Positions 35,696 through 43,626 of a DNA stretch of 64,000 nt are shown here, piece after piece (position 1 is the stretch's first letter; every line of letters begins with the position of its first letter). The translations under genes were made by a program, and so were the position numbers. The notes below the pieces were generated by a model. It saw only the letters and a program-made list of their open reading frames with translations, had not been told where the DNA came from and did not search any database. The stretch spans positions 1 to 64,000 of the forward strand of contig JBEGWF010000043.1 in the NCBI GenBank assembly GCA_041177965.1, given 5' to 3'. The DNA comes from SXXZ01 sp041177965 (lineage in GTDB: Bacteria > Verrucomicrobiota > Verrucomicrobiia > Limisphaerales > UBA9464).

Positions 35696-36634
35696 TCAGA
35701 AATACCCGGCCTTCTTGCGGTCCTCCATGGCGGCCTCGCTGGCCTTGTCGTCGGCACGGGTGCCGCGCTCGGTGACACGGGCCGCGGCCACCTCGGCGAT
35801 GATGTCGTCCACCGAATCGGCCGGGCTCTCGATCATGCCCGTGCTGATCATGTCGGCGATGGTCCGCACCCGCACCACCAGCGATTGCACCGGCTCGTTG
35901 GGCTTGGGGCGACCGCCCTGATAGGGATCGGGCCGGGACGCATCGGTGTGCGGCGGCGGCACCGGCAACCATTGGCCGCCCCGCCGGAAGCAGTCGCGCC
36001 GGTGGCTGAAATAGATGTTGGGCACCTCGAGGCGCTCCTGGCGGATGTATTCCCAGACGTCCATCTCGGTCCAGTTGGACAGCGGGAACACGCGCATGTT
36101 CTCGCCCTGATTCAGCCGGGCGTTGTAGAGGTTCCAGATCTCCGGCCGCTGGTTCTTCGGATCCCATTGGCCGAAGGCGTCGCGGAAGCTGAAGAAGCGC
36201 TCCTTGGCCCGGGCCTTCTCCTCGTCGCGGCGGGCTCCGCCGATGCAGCAGTCGAAGCGGAACTCCTCGATCGCACCCAGCAGCACCGGGATCTGCAACT
36301 GGTTGCGGCTCAATTGCCCCGGCGTCGGCGTGACGAACCCCTTGGCGATGCCCTCGTCGACCGTGCGGACGATGAGCTTGGCCCCCAGCTCCTTGGCGCG
36401 ACGGTCCCGGAACTCGATGAGCTCGGGAAACTCATGCCCGGTCTCCACGTTGAGGAAGGGCATCGGGATGTCCGAGGGCCGGAAGGCCTTCTCGGCCAGC
36501 CGGAGCAGGCAGATGGAATCCTTACCTCCCGAGAACAGCAGGGCCGGGCGCTCGAATTCGGCGGCCACCTCGCGCATGATGTGGATGGCCTCGGTCTCGA
36601 GGTACTGGAGGTGGTCGAGTTGGTAGCTTCTCAT
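35696..36634 (-). CDS. cysD: Sulfate adenylyltransferase subunit 2 (CysD)
   Basis: Catalytic subunit of ATP sulfurylase, which with the GTPase CysN makes adenosine phosphosulfate from sulfate and ATP. 312 residues. The N-terminus HLQYLETEAIHIMREVAAEF is typical; LLFSGGKDSICLLRLA is the PP-loop, followed by NVETGHEFPE, IGGARRDEEKARAKERFFSF, and WDPKNQRPEIWNLYN. VWEYIRQERLEVPNIYFSH and FRRGGQWLPV come near the end. cysN is not adjacent and not in the window, which is atypical. It sits between cysH (53 bases upstream) and degT (16 bases downstream). Confidence 0.95.
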   Translation of the reverse strand: MRSYQLDHLQYLETEAIHIMREVAAEFERPALLFSGGKDSICLLRLAEKAFRPSDIPMPFLNVETGHEFPELIEFRDRRAKELGAKLIVRTVDEGIAKGFVTPTPGQLSRNQLQIPVLLGAIEEFRFDCCIGGARRDEEKARAKERFFSFRDAFGQWDPKNQRPEIWNLYNARLNQGENMRVFPLSNWTEMDVWEYIRQERLEVPNIYFSHRRDCFRRGGQWLPVPPPHTDASRPDPYQGGRPKPNEPVQSLVVRVRTIADMISTGMIESPADSVDDIIAEVAAARVTERGTRADDKASEAAMEDRKKAGYF

Positions 36635-36687
36635 GGACGACGGGCGGAATCTGGCAGGAGTGGAATCGCGGGGAACCTCGCCGGGCC

Positions 36688-37362
36688 TCAAGCGGTCGCG
36701 GTCGAGGCGACGGCCTTGCCACCCCAGGCGGCATGCAAGCCGCACTCCCGCTTGTCGTCGGCCTTGGCCGGATCGAAGTAATCCCACTCGTTGGGCAGGT
36801 CGTTCTCCTTCAGGTAGGCCTCCATCTGGGCATCGCTCCAGTAGAAGAGCGGGCTGAGCTTGAGCGATCCGAAATTGCCGTCGGGGCTGACGATGTCGAG
36901 GCCAGCGCGGTTGGGGTTCTGGACCTGGCGCAACGCGGTGATCCAGACCGTGGGTGCCAATTCGCGCATGCCGCGCTGGAAGGGCTCAAGCTTCATGACG
37001 GTGCTGAACGCCTTGATACGCTCTTCGTTCTCCGGGGTGGGCTCGGGCATGCCGCCATCGACCGCGTCGTAATGGGCGGCCGTCTTGCGCGGGAGGTAGG
37101 CCTTGATGTTGAGCTTCAAGGACGCGCGCAACGCCTCGGCATGCCGGTAGGTGGCCGGGCGGTTGTAGCCGTGATCGACCCACAGCACCGGGATGTCGGG
37201 TTGGAGCCGGGTCACCAGGTGCAGGATCACCGCCTCGTACGGGCGGAAGTTGGTCGACACGATGGCCCGTCCGCCGGAGCGCTCCAGTCCCCAGCGGAGG
37301 ATGTCCAAGGGAGACCGGGTCTTGAGGGCGGCGTTGGCGGCTTGCAGTTCAGCAGGAGTCAT
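36688..37362 (-). CDS. cysH: Phosphoadenosine phosphosulfate reductase (CysH)
   Basis: Reduces PAPS to sulfite using thioredoxin. 224 residues. The PP-loop-related STNFRPYEAVILHLV, VLWVDHGYNRPATYRHAEAL, and the C-terminal catalytic KRECGLH are present. Cysteine pairs of the plant/Pseudomonas APS-reductase iron-sulfur cluster are absent, so the substrate should be PAPS and an APS kinase (CysC) is needed; none is in the window. The ATG at 37362 was preferred to the GTG just upstream. Part of the cysI-cysH-cysD-degT run. Confidence 0.92.
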   Translation of the reverse strand: MTPAELQAANAALKTRSPLDILRWGLERSGGRAIVSTNFRPYEAVILHLVTRLQPDIPVLWVDHGYNRPATYRHAEALRASLKLNIKAYLPRKTAAHYDAVDGGMPEPTPENEERIKAFSTVMKLEPFQRGMRELAPTVWITALRQVQNPNRAGLDIVSPDGNFGSLKLSPLFYWSDAQMEAYLKENDLPNEWDYFDPAKADDKRECGLHAAWGGKAVASTATA

Positions 37363-37415
37363 CACCGGAAAAAGCAGGAATCCAGAAGGTGGAGGAGCGT
37401 CGTCAGGGAGTCCGC

Positions 37416-39116
37416 TCAGGCGGCGACGGCGGTCTCGGTCGGTTGCTCGGGCCAGAACACCCGGGCCACCCAGTCGCCGAAGCGTTCATCGGCGAGTCGC
37501 TCGGCCTTGTAGCGGACCAACAGCGGACGCAGCTCGGTCTCGGTGTCGGTCTCCTTGAGGGTCTCCTTCCAGATCCGGTTGAGGCGCGTGCCGGTGGTGT
37601 TGCCGCCGAGCCAGACCTGATAACGGCCCGGGCCTTTGCCCACGAATCCGATCTCGGCCATGTACGGACGCGCGCAACCATTGGGGCACCCGGTCATGCG
37701 GATGATGATCTCCTCGTCCCGGAGCCCGACCTCGGTGCAGAGGTCCTGGATGCGGTCGAGCAACGAGGGCAGGAAGCGCTCCGACTCGGCCAATCCCAGG
37801 CCGCAGGTGGGCATCGAGGGGCACGACATCGCCGCCGCGTGCAGCACGCCGGCCTGCTTCTCGGTCGCCACCCCGTGCTCGTGGAGCAGCGCGGTGATGG
37901 CCTCCTTGTCGGCATCGGTGACATTGGCCAGCACGACATTCTGGTTGGCAGACAGGCGGAATTCCACGCCGTCGAACCGCTCGGCGACCCGGCGCAGGGC
38001 CGTCTTCTGGCGGCGGGTCTCGGTATCCTTCACGCGGCCCGATTCCACGAACAGGGTCAGGAACCAGCGGCCATCCAAGGCCTTCTGCCAGCCGTAGGTG
38101 TCGGTGGTGGTGACGAACTGCACCGGTTGGGCCGGCTGGAATTCGATGCCCGCACGGCGGGCCACCTCGCCGCGGAACCACTCCACGCCCTTCTCCTGCA
38201 GGACGTACTTGAGGCGGGCGTGCTTGCGGTCGGTGCGGTCGCCGAAGTCGCGGAAGACCGTGAGCACGGCCTTGGACACCTCGACCAGCGCCGAGCGAGG
38301 GAAGAAGCCGACGACATCGGCCAGGCGCGGGTAGGTCACGGTGTTGCCGTGGCTGCGGCCCATGCCACCGCCGGCCGTCAGGTTGTAGCCGACCAGCTCG
38401 CCGTTCCGGACGATGGCGATGAAACCCATGCACTGGGTGAAGATGTCGATGTCGTTCACCGGCGGGATGACGAAGCCGACCTTGAATTTGCGCGGGAGGT
38501 AGGTCTTGCCGTAGAGCGGATCGACGAAGTCCTTGTTCTCGGAGGCGTCGAGGTTGAGCTGCACGCCGTCGATCCAGATGGAATGGTAGGCCTTGGTCTG
38601 CGGCAGCAACGCCTCGGAGACCTTCTTGGAATCCTCGTACACCTGTTGACGGGCGACGCTGATGGCCGGCATGGGCGAGGCCATGACGTTGCGGTTCACG
38701 TCACCGCAGGCGGCCAGCGTGTCGATCATGGCCTGGTTGATCTCGCGCATGAGCGGGCCGAGGCGATCCTTGACCACGCCGTGGAACTGGACGCTCTGGC
38801 GGGTGGTCAGGCGCAGGGTGTTGTTGGCGCGCTGGGTGGCGAGGTCGTCGAGGGCGATCCATTGACGGGCGCTCAGGACGCCGCCCGGGATGCGGCCGCG
38901 GATCATCCAGATATACAGTTTGCCGCTCTTGCGCAGGTCGCGGTCGTCCTGCTGGTAGATGCCGTGGAACTTGAGGAACTGCTCGTCGTCGGCCGAGAAG
39001 CACGGGGCCGCGGGATCGGCCAACGTGGCGGCGATGTTCCCGGCCAAGGTCGGGATGGCCGTCTTGAGTTCTTCGTTGCGGCTGGGTTTTTTGACGGGGG
39101 CTGCTTCGGTGCTCAT
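37416..39116 (-). CDS. cysI: Assimilatory sulfite reductase hemoprotein (CysI type)
   Basis: Six-electron reduction of sulfite to sulfide on a siroheme coupled to a [4Fe-4S] cluster. 566 residues, matching E. coli CysI. Two ferredoxin-like nitrite/sulfite reductase half-domains are followed by the siroheme/cluster motifs CPSMPTCGLGLAESERF (C-x5-C) and GCPNGCARPYM (C-x3-C). RLTTRQSVQFHGVVK is the substrate-site block with its Arg residues. ATG 39116 (MSTEAAPVKKPSRNEEL) was chosen because the open frame extends 83 codons further upstream without conserved sequence. No CysJ flavoprotein is adjacent, so the electron donor may be ferredoxin. A small hairpin lies immediately before the start codon. 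Confidence 0.95.
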   Translation of the reverse strand: MSTEAAPVKKPSRNEELKTAIPTLAGNIAATLADPAAPCFSADDEQFLKFHGIYQQDDRDLRKSGKLYIWMIRGRIPGGVLSARQWIALDDLATQRANNTLRLTTRQSVQFHGVVKDRLGPLMREINQAMIDTLAACGDVNRNVMASPMPAISVARQQVYEDSKKVSEALLPQTKAYHSIWIDGVQLNLDASENKDFVDPLYGKTYLPRKFKVGFVIPPVNDIDIFTQCMGFIAIVRNGELVGYNLTAGGGMGRSHGNTVTYPRLADVVGFFPRSALVEVSKAVLTVFRDFGDRTDRKHARLKYVLQEKGVEWFRGEVARRAGIEFQPAQPVQFVTTTDTYGWQKALDGRWFLTLFVESGRVKDTETRRQKTALRRVAERFDGVEFRLSANQNVVLANVTDADKEAITALLHEHGVATEKQAGVLHAAAMSCPSMPTCGLGLAESERFLPSLLDRIQDLCTEVGLRDEEIIIRMTGCPNGCARPYMAEIGFVGKGPGRYQVWLGGNTTGTRLNRIWKETLKETDTETELRPLLVRYKAERLADERFGDWVARVFWPEQPTETAVAA

Positions 39117-39118
39117 TT

Positions 39119-39136
39119 CCAAGATGCCCGTCTTGG
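39119..39136 (-). promoter_or_regulatory. Hairpin directly before the cysI start codon
   Basis: CCAAGA and TCTTGG pair over a six-base loop, ending two bases before the cysI ATG. No purine-rich ribosome-binding site is visible outside the hairpin, so folding could limit translation initiation. Could be chance; a 6-bp stem is short. Confidence 0.4.
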
Positions 39137-39348
39137 GAGACGCGACAGGCGGACGACAGCATCGCTGACGGTCGCCCCGATTCAAAGTCGGAAAACAACC
39201 GATACCCGATGATTCCGGTAGGATTTCAAGGAGGATCAAGGGCCGGACCACGTCCTGGATGGGGGTCGGGACTCCTGCGGTGCGACGGCGATCCGCTCCT
39301 CGGAATTTCGGTTTGCCGCTGATGTCGTCGCTCCGCCAGATTGTCGCC

Positions 39349-39903
39349 ATGCAATCGACGTTCACGGGGCCGGTCTATGTGGTGGGAGACAACATCGACA
39401 CCGACCAGATCATCCCGGCCCAGTTTCTGAACCTGATTCCGACGATCCCCGAGGAGTACGAGAAGCTCGGGGCCTATGCATTGTGGGGATTGCCCGACTC
39501 GCTGTACCCGACACGTTTCGTGAAGGAGGGGGCCCTCGACACGGAATATCCGATCGTGATCGCCGGGCGCAATTTCGGCTGCGGCAGTTCGCGCGAGCAT
39601 GCGCCGATCGCGATGGGTTCAGCCAATTGCGAGGTGGTGGTGGCCGAGAGCTACGCGCGGATCTTCTTCCGGAACTGCGTGGCGACTGGCGAGGTGTATC
39701 CGGTGGAGACCGAGTCGAACCTGCGGGAGTTTTTCAAGACGGGCGATGTGGCGACGGTGGACATCGATACACAGACGATCCGCCATCACGGCACGGGCAA
39801 GACCTACGCGCTGAAGCCGCTGGGCGAGGTGCGGCCGGTGATCGATGCGGGCGGGATCTTCGATTACGCCCGGCAAAACGGCATGATTCCGCAGAAGGCC
39901 TGA
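39349..39903 (+). CDS. leuD: 3-isopropylmalate dehydratase small subunit (LeuD)
   Basis: Small subunit of the aconitase-like enzyme that isomerises 2- to 3-isopropylmalate in leucine synthesis; works with the iron-sulfur subunit LeuC. 184 residues. FTGPVYVVGDNIDTDQIIPA at the N-terminus and the swivelling-domain block GRNFGCGSSREHAPIA are diagnostic; VAESYARIFFRNCVATG follows. The start is the ATG at 39349, directly before the conserved region; ATG 39322 would add nine residues. leuC is not in the window. Its stop codon is followed at once by repeat head B, and cysI diverges from it across 232 bases. Confidence 0.93.
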   Translation: MQSTFTGPVYVVGDNIDTDQIIPAQFLNLIPTIPEEYEKLGAYALWGLPDSLYPTRFVKEGALDTEYPIVIAGRNFGCGSSREHAPIAMGSANCEVVVAESYARIFFRNCVATGEVYPVETESNLREFFKTGDVATVDIDTQTIRHHGTGKTYALKPLGEVRPVIDAGGIFDYARQNGMIPQKA

Positions 39904-40384
39904 GGGGTCAGTCCCACCTTTTTACACAAAGGTCACCCCAGCCTCTTCATGGCTCCGCAGTGGGAACGGATCCGGTAGGGATTCGGATCTCCATGGTCGC
40001 AGAATGGCTCCGCGGACCGGGGCCTGCGCTCGCAGGGAAGCTCGGGGGAGGAGGACCATTCGCGCTACGCGCGAGGGGAAGTGGTGTTCGCTTCCAGTGC
40101 TCGCTCCGACCCCGGCCCGCTGCCGCCAATGACTTCTTCGGTCAAAAGGGCCAGTGGGGTCACTGCTGTTGACACAAGCTCCACCCAACCTCTTCAGGCC
40201 CCGCAGTGGAACGGGTGCGGTGGGGATTCGGATGTCCATGGTCGCAGAATGGCTCTGCGGGTCCGGGCCTGCGTTCGCATGGAAGCTCGGACAAGGAAAG
40301 GCCGTTCGCGCTGCGCGCGAGGGGATGGGAGTGATCGCTTCCCGAGCTCACTCCGACCCGGTCCCGCTGCCGCCCGTGCCTTCA
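39904..40384 (+). repeat. Repeat array B: head plus two tandem copies of about 250 bp
   Basis: The 24-nt head GGGGTCAGTCCC + ACCTTTTTACAC (39904-39927) starts at the first base after the leuD stop. Unit 1 runs 39904-40155 and unit 2 from 40156 (GGGGTCACTGCTGTTGACAC, a worn head) to about 40384. The copies share GGGATTCGGAT, TCCATGGTCGCAGAATGGCT, CGCGCGAGGGG, and CTCCGACCC followed by CGCTGCCGCC. The core (CGCAGGGAAGCTCGG; TTCGCGCTACGCGCGAGGGG; TTCCAGTGCTCGCTCCG) matches that of array A, so both belong to one family. CGCGCTACGCGCG and similar parts are self-complementary. The array occupies the space between leuD and panE. Confidence 0.88.
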
Positions 40385-40447
40385 TGGGTCATGGATTGGC
40401 CGGCGGCCAAGGGAAATGCCCCGAGAATTCAGGTCCCTCAAGTGTCG

Positions 40448-41431
40448 CTACTTCAGTGGCCGGGCTTTTGCGGCTTCAAGGGATCTGAGCACGGCGCAGA
40501 GGGCGTCGAGGCGCGGAGTGGGGATTCCGGCGCGGCGGGCCTCGCGCTGAGGCTCGTAGAAGATGGCGTCGAGTTCCATGGGGCGGCCCATCTCGAAGTC
40601 GATGACGGTGGAGGGACGATAGGCTCCCATGGTGACGGTGCGCTCCAGTTCCGCGTCGGCATAGGCGGGGTCGATGGGATGACCCAGTGCCGTGGCGATG
40701 GCGATGGTCTCGCCCATGAGTTCACGGGCGAGAGGACGCCAGGCAGGAGTTTCCAGAACATCCTTCGCCGAGAGGGCCCGATCGAGGGGACGCCCAGGAA
40801 CCCATTGGCCCAGCGAAACGCTGTCGAGGCCGGCCGAACCGGCCACACCGAGGCCGTTGAAGGGGATGTTCCAGACGAGCTTGCGCCAACGGGCTTGCCG
40901 CAAATCGGGACAGACCTCACAGGGGATGCCTGCAGCCTCGAACGCGGTGGCCAAGGAACGGGTGCGGTCGGTGGGCCCCCCGAGGTGTTCACCGAGAAGG
41001 ATGGTTCCTCGGTCGATGTGACGGATCCGACCCGGGGCCGTGCGGTTGAGACTCACCAGGCACAAGCCGCCGAGGACCTGGCCGGCCGGCACGATGCGGG
41101 CGAGCGCCTCTTCGTTGCCGAGGCCGTTCTGCAAGGTGAGCACAGCGGTCTGCGGCCCGACCCAGCCGGGAACCAGCCGGGAGAACTCGCCGTTGGCCGT
41201 GGTCTTCAGGCCGATGAGGACCAGGTCGACCATGCCCGCGGACTCGGGCACCCGAATGCAGTGGGGCCGGGCATGGAACTCACCGCCCCGGTCGCTGACG
41301 ACATGGACTCCCTCGCGGGCAACCACGTCGTGGTCGGCCCGCAACTGGAACCAGACATCGTGACCGGCGCGGGACAGGAGGGCGCCGTAGTAGCTGCCCA
41401 GCGCCCCGCACCCGATGACGGCGATCTTCAT
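40448..41431 (-). CDS. panE: 2-dehydropantoate 2-reductase (ketopantoate reductase)
   Basis: NADPH-dependent reduction of ketopantoate to pantoate for vitamin B5 and coenzyme A. 327 residues. The Rossmann motif IAVIGCGALGSYYGALL opens the protein; LIGLKTTANGEF and TLQNGLGNEE are the cofactor/substrate loops, RWRKLVWNIPFNGL carries the catalytic lysine, and GRPMELDAI the C-terminal Glu. It lies 25 bases downstream of leuB, linking branched-chain precursor pathways, since ketopantoate derives from ketoisovalerate. Its 3' end faces array B. Confidence 0.9.
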   Translation of the reverse strand: MKIAVIGCGALGSYYGALLSRAGHDVWFQLRADHDVVAREGVHVVSDRGGEFHARPHCIRVPESAGMVDLVLIGLKTTANGEFSRLVPGWVGPQTAVLTLQNGLGNEEALARIVPAGQVLGGLCLVSLNRTAPGRIRHIDRGTILLGEHLGGPTDRTRSLATAFEAAGIPCEVCPDLRQARWRKLVWNIPFNGLGVAGSAGLDSVSLGQWVPGRPLDRALSAKDVLETPAWRPLARELMGETIAIATALGHPIDPAYADAELERTVTMGAYRPSTVIDFEMGRPMELDAIFYEPQREARRAGIPTPRLDALCAVLRSLEAAKARPLK

Positions 41432-41456
41432 CGCGGAATGGCGACAACCCCGGACC

Positions 41457-42569
41457 TCAGAGAGCGGCGACGATGGCGGCTCCCATTTCGCGGGTGCCCA
41501 CGCGGCGGGCTCCGGTCTCGCTCGCCGAGAAGATGTCGCCGGTGCGCAGGCCCTGGGCGATGGCCTTGCCGACGGCGGCGTCCACGGCGTCGGCCGCGGC
41601 GTTCAGGCCGAAGCTGTAGCGCAGCATGAGGGCGACGGAGAGGATCTGGGCGATGGGGTTGGCGAGATCCTTGCCGGCGATGTCCGGGGCGGTGCCGCCG
41701 GCGGGCTCATAGAACCCGAAGGTCTGCTGGCCATTCGTCGCACCGAGGCTGGCGCTGGGCAACATGCCGAGGGAACCGGCCAGGGCGGCGGCCTCGTCGC
41801 TGAGGATGTCGCCGAAGAGGTTCTCGCACAGCACCACGTCGAACTGGGTCGGACGCAGCAGGAACTGCATGGCGCCGTTGTCGACGAACATGTGCTCGAG
41901 GGTCACGTCGGGGAATTCGCGGGCGATGCGGGTGACCACCTCGCGCCACAGCACGCCGTTCTCCAGCACGTTGGCCTTGTCGATGCTGGTGAGCTTCTTG
42001 CGACGCAACTGGGCCGCCTTGAAGCCGACGCGGGCGATGCGCTCGATCTCCGAGGTGGTGTACACCATGGTGTCGATGGCACGGGTCTGGCCGTTGCCCA
42101 GGTCCTCGGTCTTCTTGGGCTCGCCGAAGTACAGGCCACCGGTGAGTTCACGGACGACAAGGATGTCGATGCCGTCGCCCTGACGCTCGGGCCGCAGCGG
42201 GCAGGCATGGGCCAGGGCCTTGGGCAGGCGCACCGGACGGAGGTTGGCGAAGAGGCCGAATTCCTTGCGGATGCGCAGCAGGGCGGCGCGTTCGGGGCGC
42301 TGTTCCTTCGGGATGGTCGGGTCGCGGTCGGGCAGACCCACCGAGCCGAACAGAATGGAATCGGAGCGGCGGCACAGCTCCAGCGTCGCGTCGGGCAAGG
42401 CCTTGCCTGCGGCATCGATGCCGGCCCAGCCGACCGGTGCCTCGGTGACTTCGAACTTCAGGGAGAACTTGTCGCCCACGGCACGGAGGACGCCCAAGGC
42501 CTCCCGCATGACTTCAGGGCCGATGCCATCGCCGGCGAGGGCGGCGATCCGATAGGTGTTGGAACTCAT
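41457..42569 (-). CDS. leuB: 3-isopropylmalate dehydrogenase (LeuB)
   Basis: Oxidatively decarboxylates 3-isopropylmalate in leucine synthesis. 370 residues. IAALAGDGIGPEVMREAL, EFGLFANLRPVRL, VRELTGGLYFGEPK, the catalytic Tyr in VYTTSEIERIARVGF, Lys in LTSIDKANVLENG and the Asp block ENLFGDILSDEAAALAGSLG are all present. The usual GGPKWD-type loop is replaced by GSVGLPDRDPTIPKEQRPE, a known-looking variant that makes this clade distinct. ATG 42569 (MSSNTYRIAAL) was chosen over upstream options. It probably forms an operon with panE. Confidence 0.94.
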   Translation of the reverse strand: MSSNTYRIAALAGDGIGPEVMREALGVLRAVGDKFSLKFEVTEAPVGWAGIDAAGKALPDATLELCRRSDSILFGSVGLPDRDPTIPKEQRPERAALLRIRKEFGLFANLRPVRLPKALAHACPLRPERQGDGIDILVVRELTGGLYFGEPKKTEDLGNGQTRAIDTMVYTTSEIERIARVGFKAAQLRRKKLTSIDKANVLENGVLWREVVTRIAREFPDVTLEHMFVDNGAMQFLLRPTQFDVVLCENLFGDILSDEAAALAGSLGMLPSASLGATNGQQTFGFYEPAGGTAPDIAGKDLANPIAQILSVALMLRYSFGLNAAADAVDAAVGKAIAQGLRTGDIFSASETGARRVGTREMGAAIVAAL

Positions 42570-42651
42570 GTGCGGGGCCCAGTGTGGGAAGCCCGGGCGG
42601 CCCGGGAAAGCGCGTTTATGGGTCCCGGGGGAACGGCGGATTCCGGGCGGT

Positions 42652-43626
42652 TCAACGCGGCGCGACCTCCGGACGCCAGTTCCGGAGAATGCGGGCCAGG
42701 TCATCGGTCCTGCGCCGGGCGGCCTCTCCGGTGGGATGCACCGTCGAGTCGGCGTAGTCCTCGCGTCGGGTGTTCACGCCCATTGAAGGATCGGGCAGCA
42801 CCGGCACGAGTCGGCCCACATCCTCGAGGAACTGGCGATGGGCCTCCACCATCACCGGACGATCGGCTTCGGAACCGTAGAACCACGGGATGGCATAGGC
42901 CAGGATCACGCCCTTGCGATCGCACTCGGTTTTCAGGCTGGAGAGCCAGGCCCGAGCCTCGGGCGAGAGGGCCCCCGGACCCGGACCCGGTGAGGCCACG
43001 TCGCGACGGGCGGCCACCTCGTGCCAACCGCCAGGGCGGATCTCGTCGAGGCCGTAGCGATACCAGGGCTGCCGGAGGAGGGCCTTGCCCAGCAGTGTGA
43101 AGAGGTGCTGGCCGCCCGGTCGCAGACCCAGCAACCGGCTGGGCCATTCCCATCGACCCGGTTCATTCCAGAGATGCCAGGTGCCGTTGGCCGCGGCGAG
43201 CTGCACACCGAGCGATTTCCATTCGATCGGACCGGTCAGGAGTCCGGGCTCGATGCTCAGGATCAGCCGGTCGCCGGGCCGTGCCCAGTCCATCGCATAG
43301 CGTCCCAGGAACTTCGCGCCCGCACCGGCACCGAGGCCGAGATTGAGGACATTCAGGCCGTGCGCCTCGCGCATCCGGACCGGATCGATGGAAGTCATGC
43401 AGCCCGAGCCACCGACCACCAGCACGCGGTTGGATGGCGACAAGCCCGTCGCCCACGCCCGCTTCGCCTCATGGACCCCACGAAAGAAACGGACCTCGGG
43501 GTTCCACCGGAGCGTGTACAGCGCCCCCACCGACCACGCCAGGACGGCCGCCATCAGGAGCCTCAGCGCCAGACGCGGAACCCGGGGCGGAACGGGCTGT
43601 TCAGAAGGCGAAGTAGATGAAGTCAT
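42652..43626 (-). CDS. SGNH-like protein paired with an MBOAT acyltransferase
   Basis: A 324-residue protein with one N-terminal membrane segment (LRLLMAAVLAWSVGALYTL) and a periplasmic domain resembling the SGNH partners of MBOAT proteins (AlgJ/AlgX/DltD-like). RVLVVGGSGCMTSIDP is placed like the nucleophile block, and ADSTVHPTGEAARR near the C-terminus gives the Asp-x-x-x-His dyad expected of SGNH hydrolases. The gene overlaps the MBOAT gene by 26 bases, so the two proteins should act together, adding or transferring acyl groups on an exported polymer. No single family name was recognised with confidence. Confidence 0.7.
   Translation of the reverse strand: MTSSTSPSEQPVPPRVPRLALRLLMAAVLAWSVGALYTLRWNPEVRFFRGVHEAKRAWATGLSPSNRVLVVGGSGCMTSIDPVRMREAHGLNVLNLGLGAGAGAKFLGRYAMDWARPGDRLILSIEPGLLTGPIEWKSLGVQLAAANGTWHLWNEPGRWEWPSRLLGLRPGGQHLFTLLGKALLRQPWYRYGLDEIRPGGWHEVAARRDVASPGPGPGALSPEARAWLSSLKTECDRKGVILAYAIPWFYGSEADRPVMVEAHRQFLEDVGRLVPVLPDPSMGVNTRREDYADSTVHPTGEAARRRTDDLARILRNWRPEVAPR

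Noticed and set aside
39137..39348. SAM or other sulfur-related riboswitch before cysI
   Set aside because: No K-turn or conserved SAM-I core; only the short hairpin at the start codon is visible.
34173..40384. CRISPR array
   Set aside because: Units are long (134-250 bp) and abutting, with no short repeats separated by unique spacers and no cas genes.
41415..43100. 561-codon plus-strand frame opposite leuB and the SGNH gene
   Set aside because: Antisense to LeuB with intact motifs; composition Gly/Ala/Glu/Arg typical of a shadow frame.
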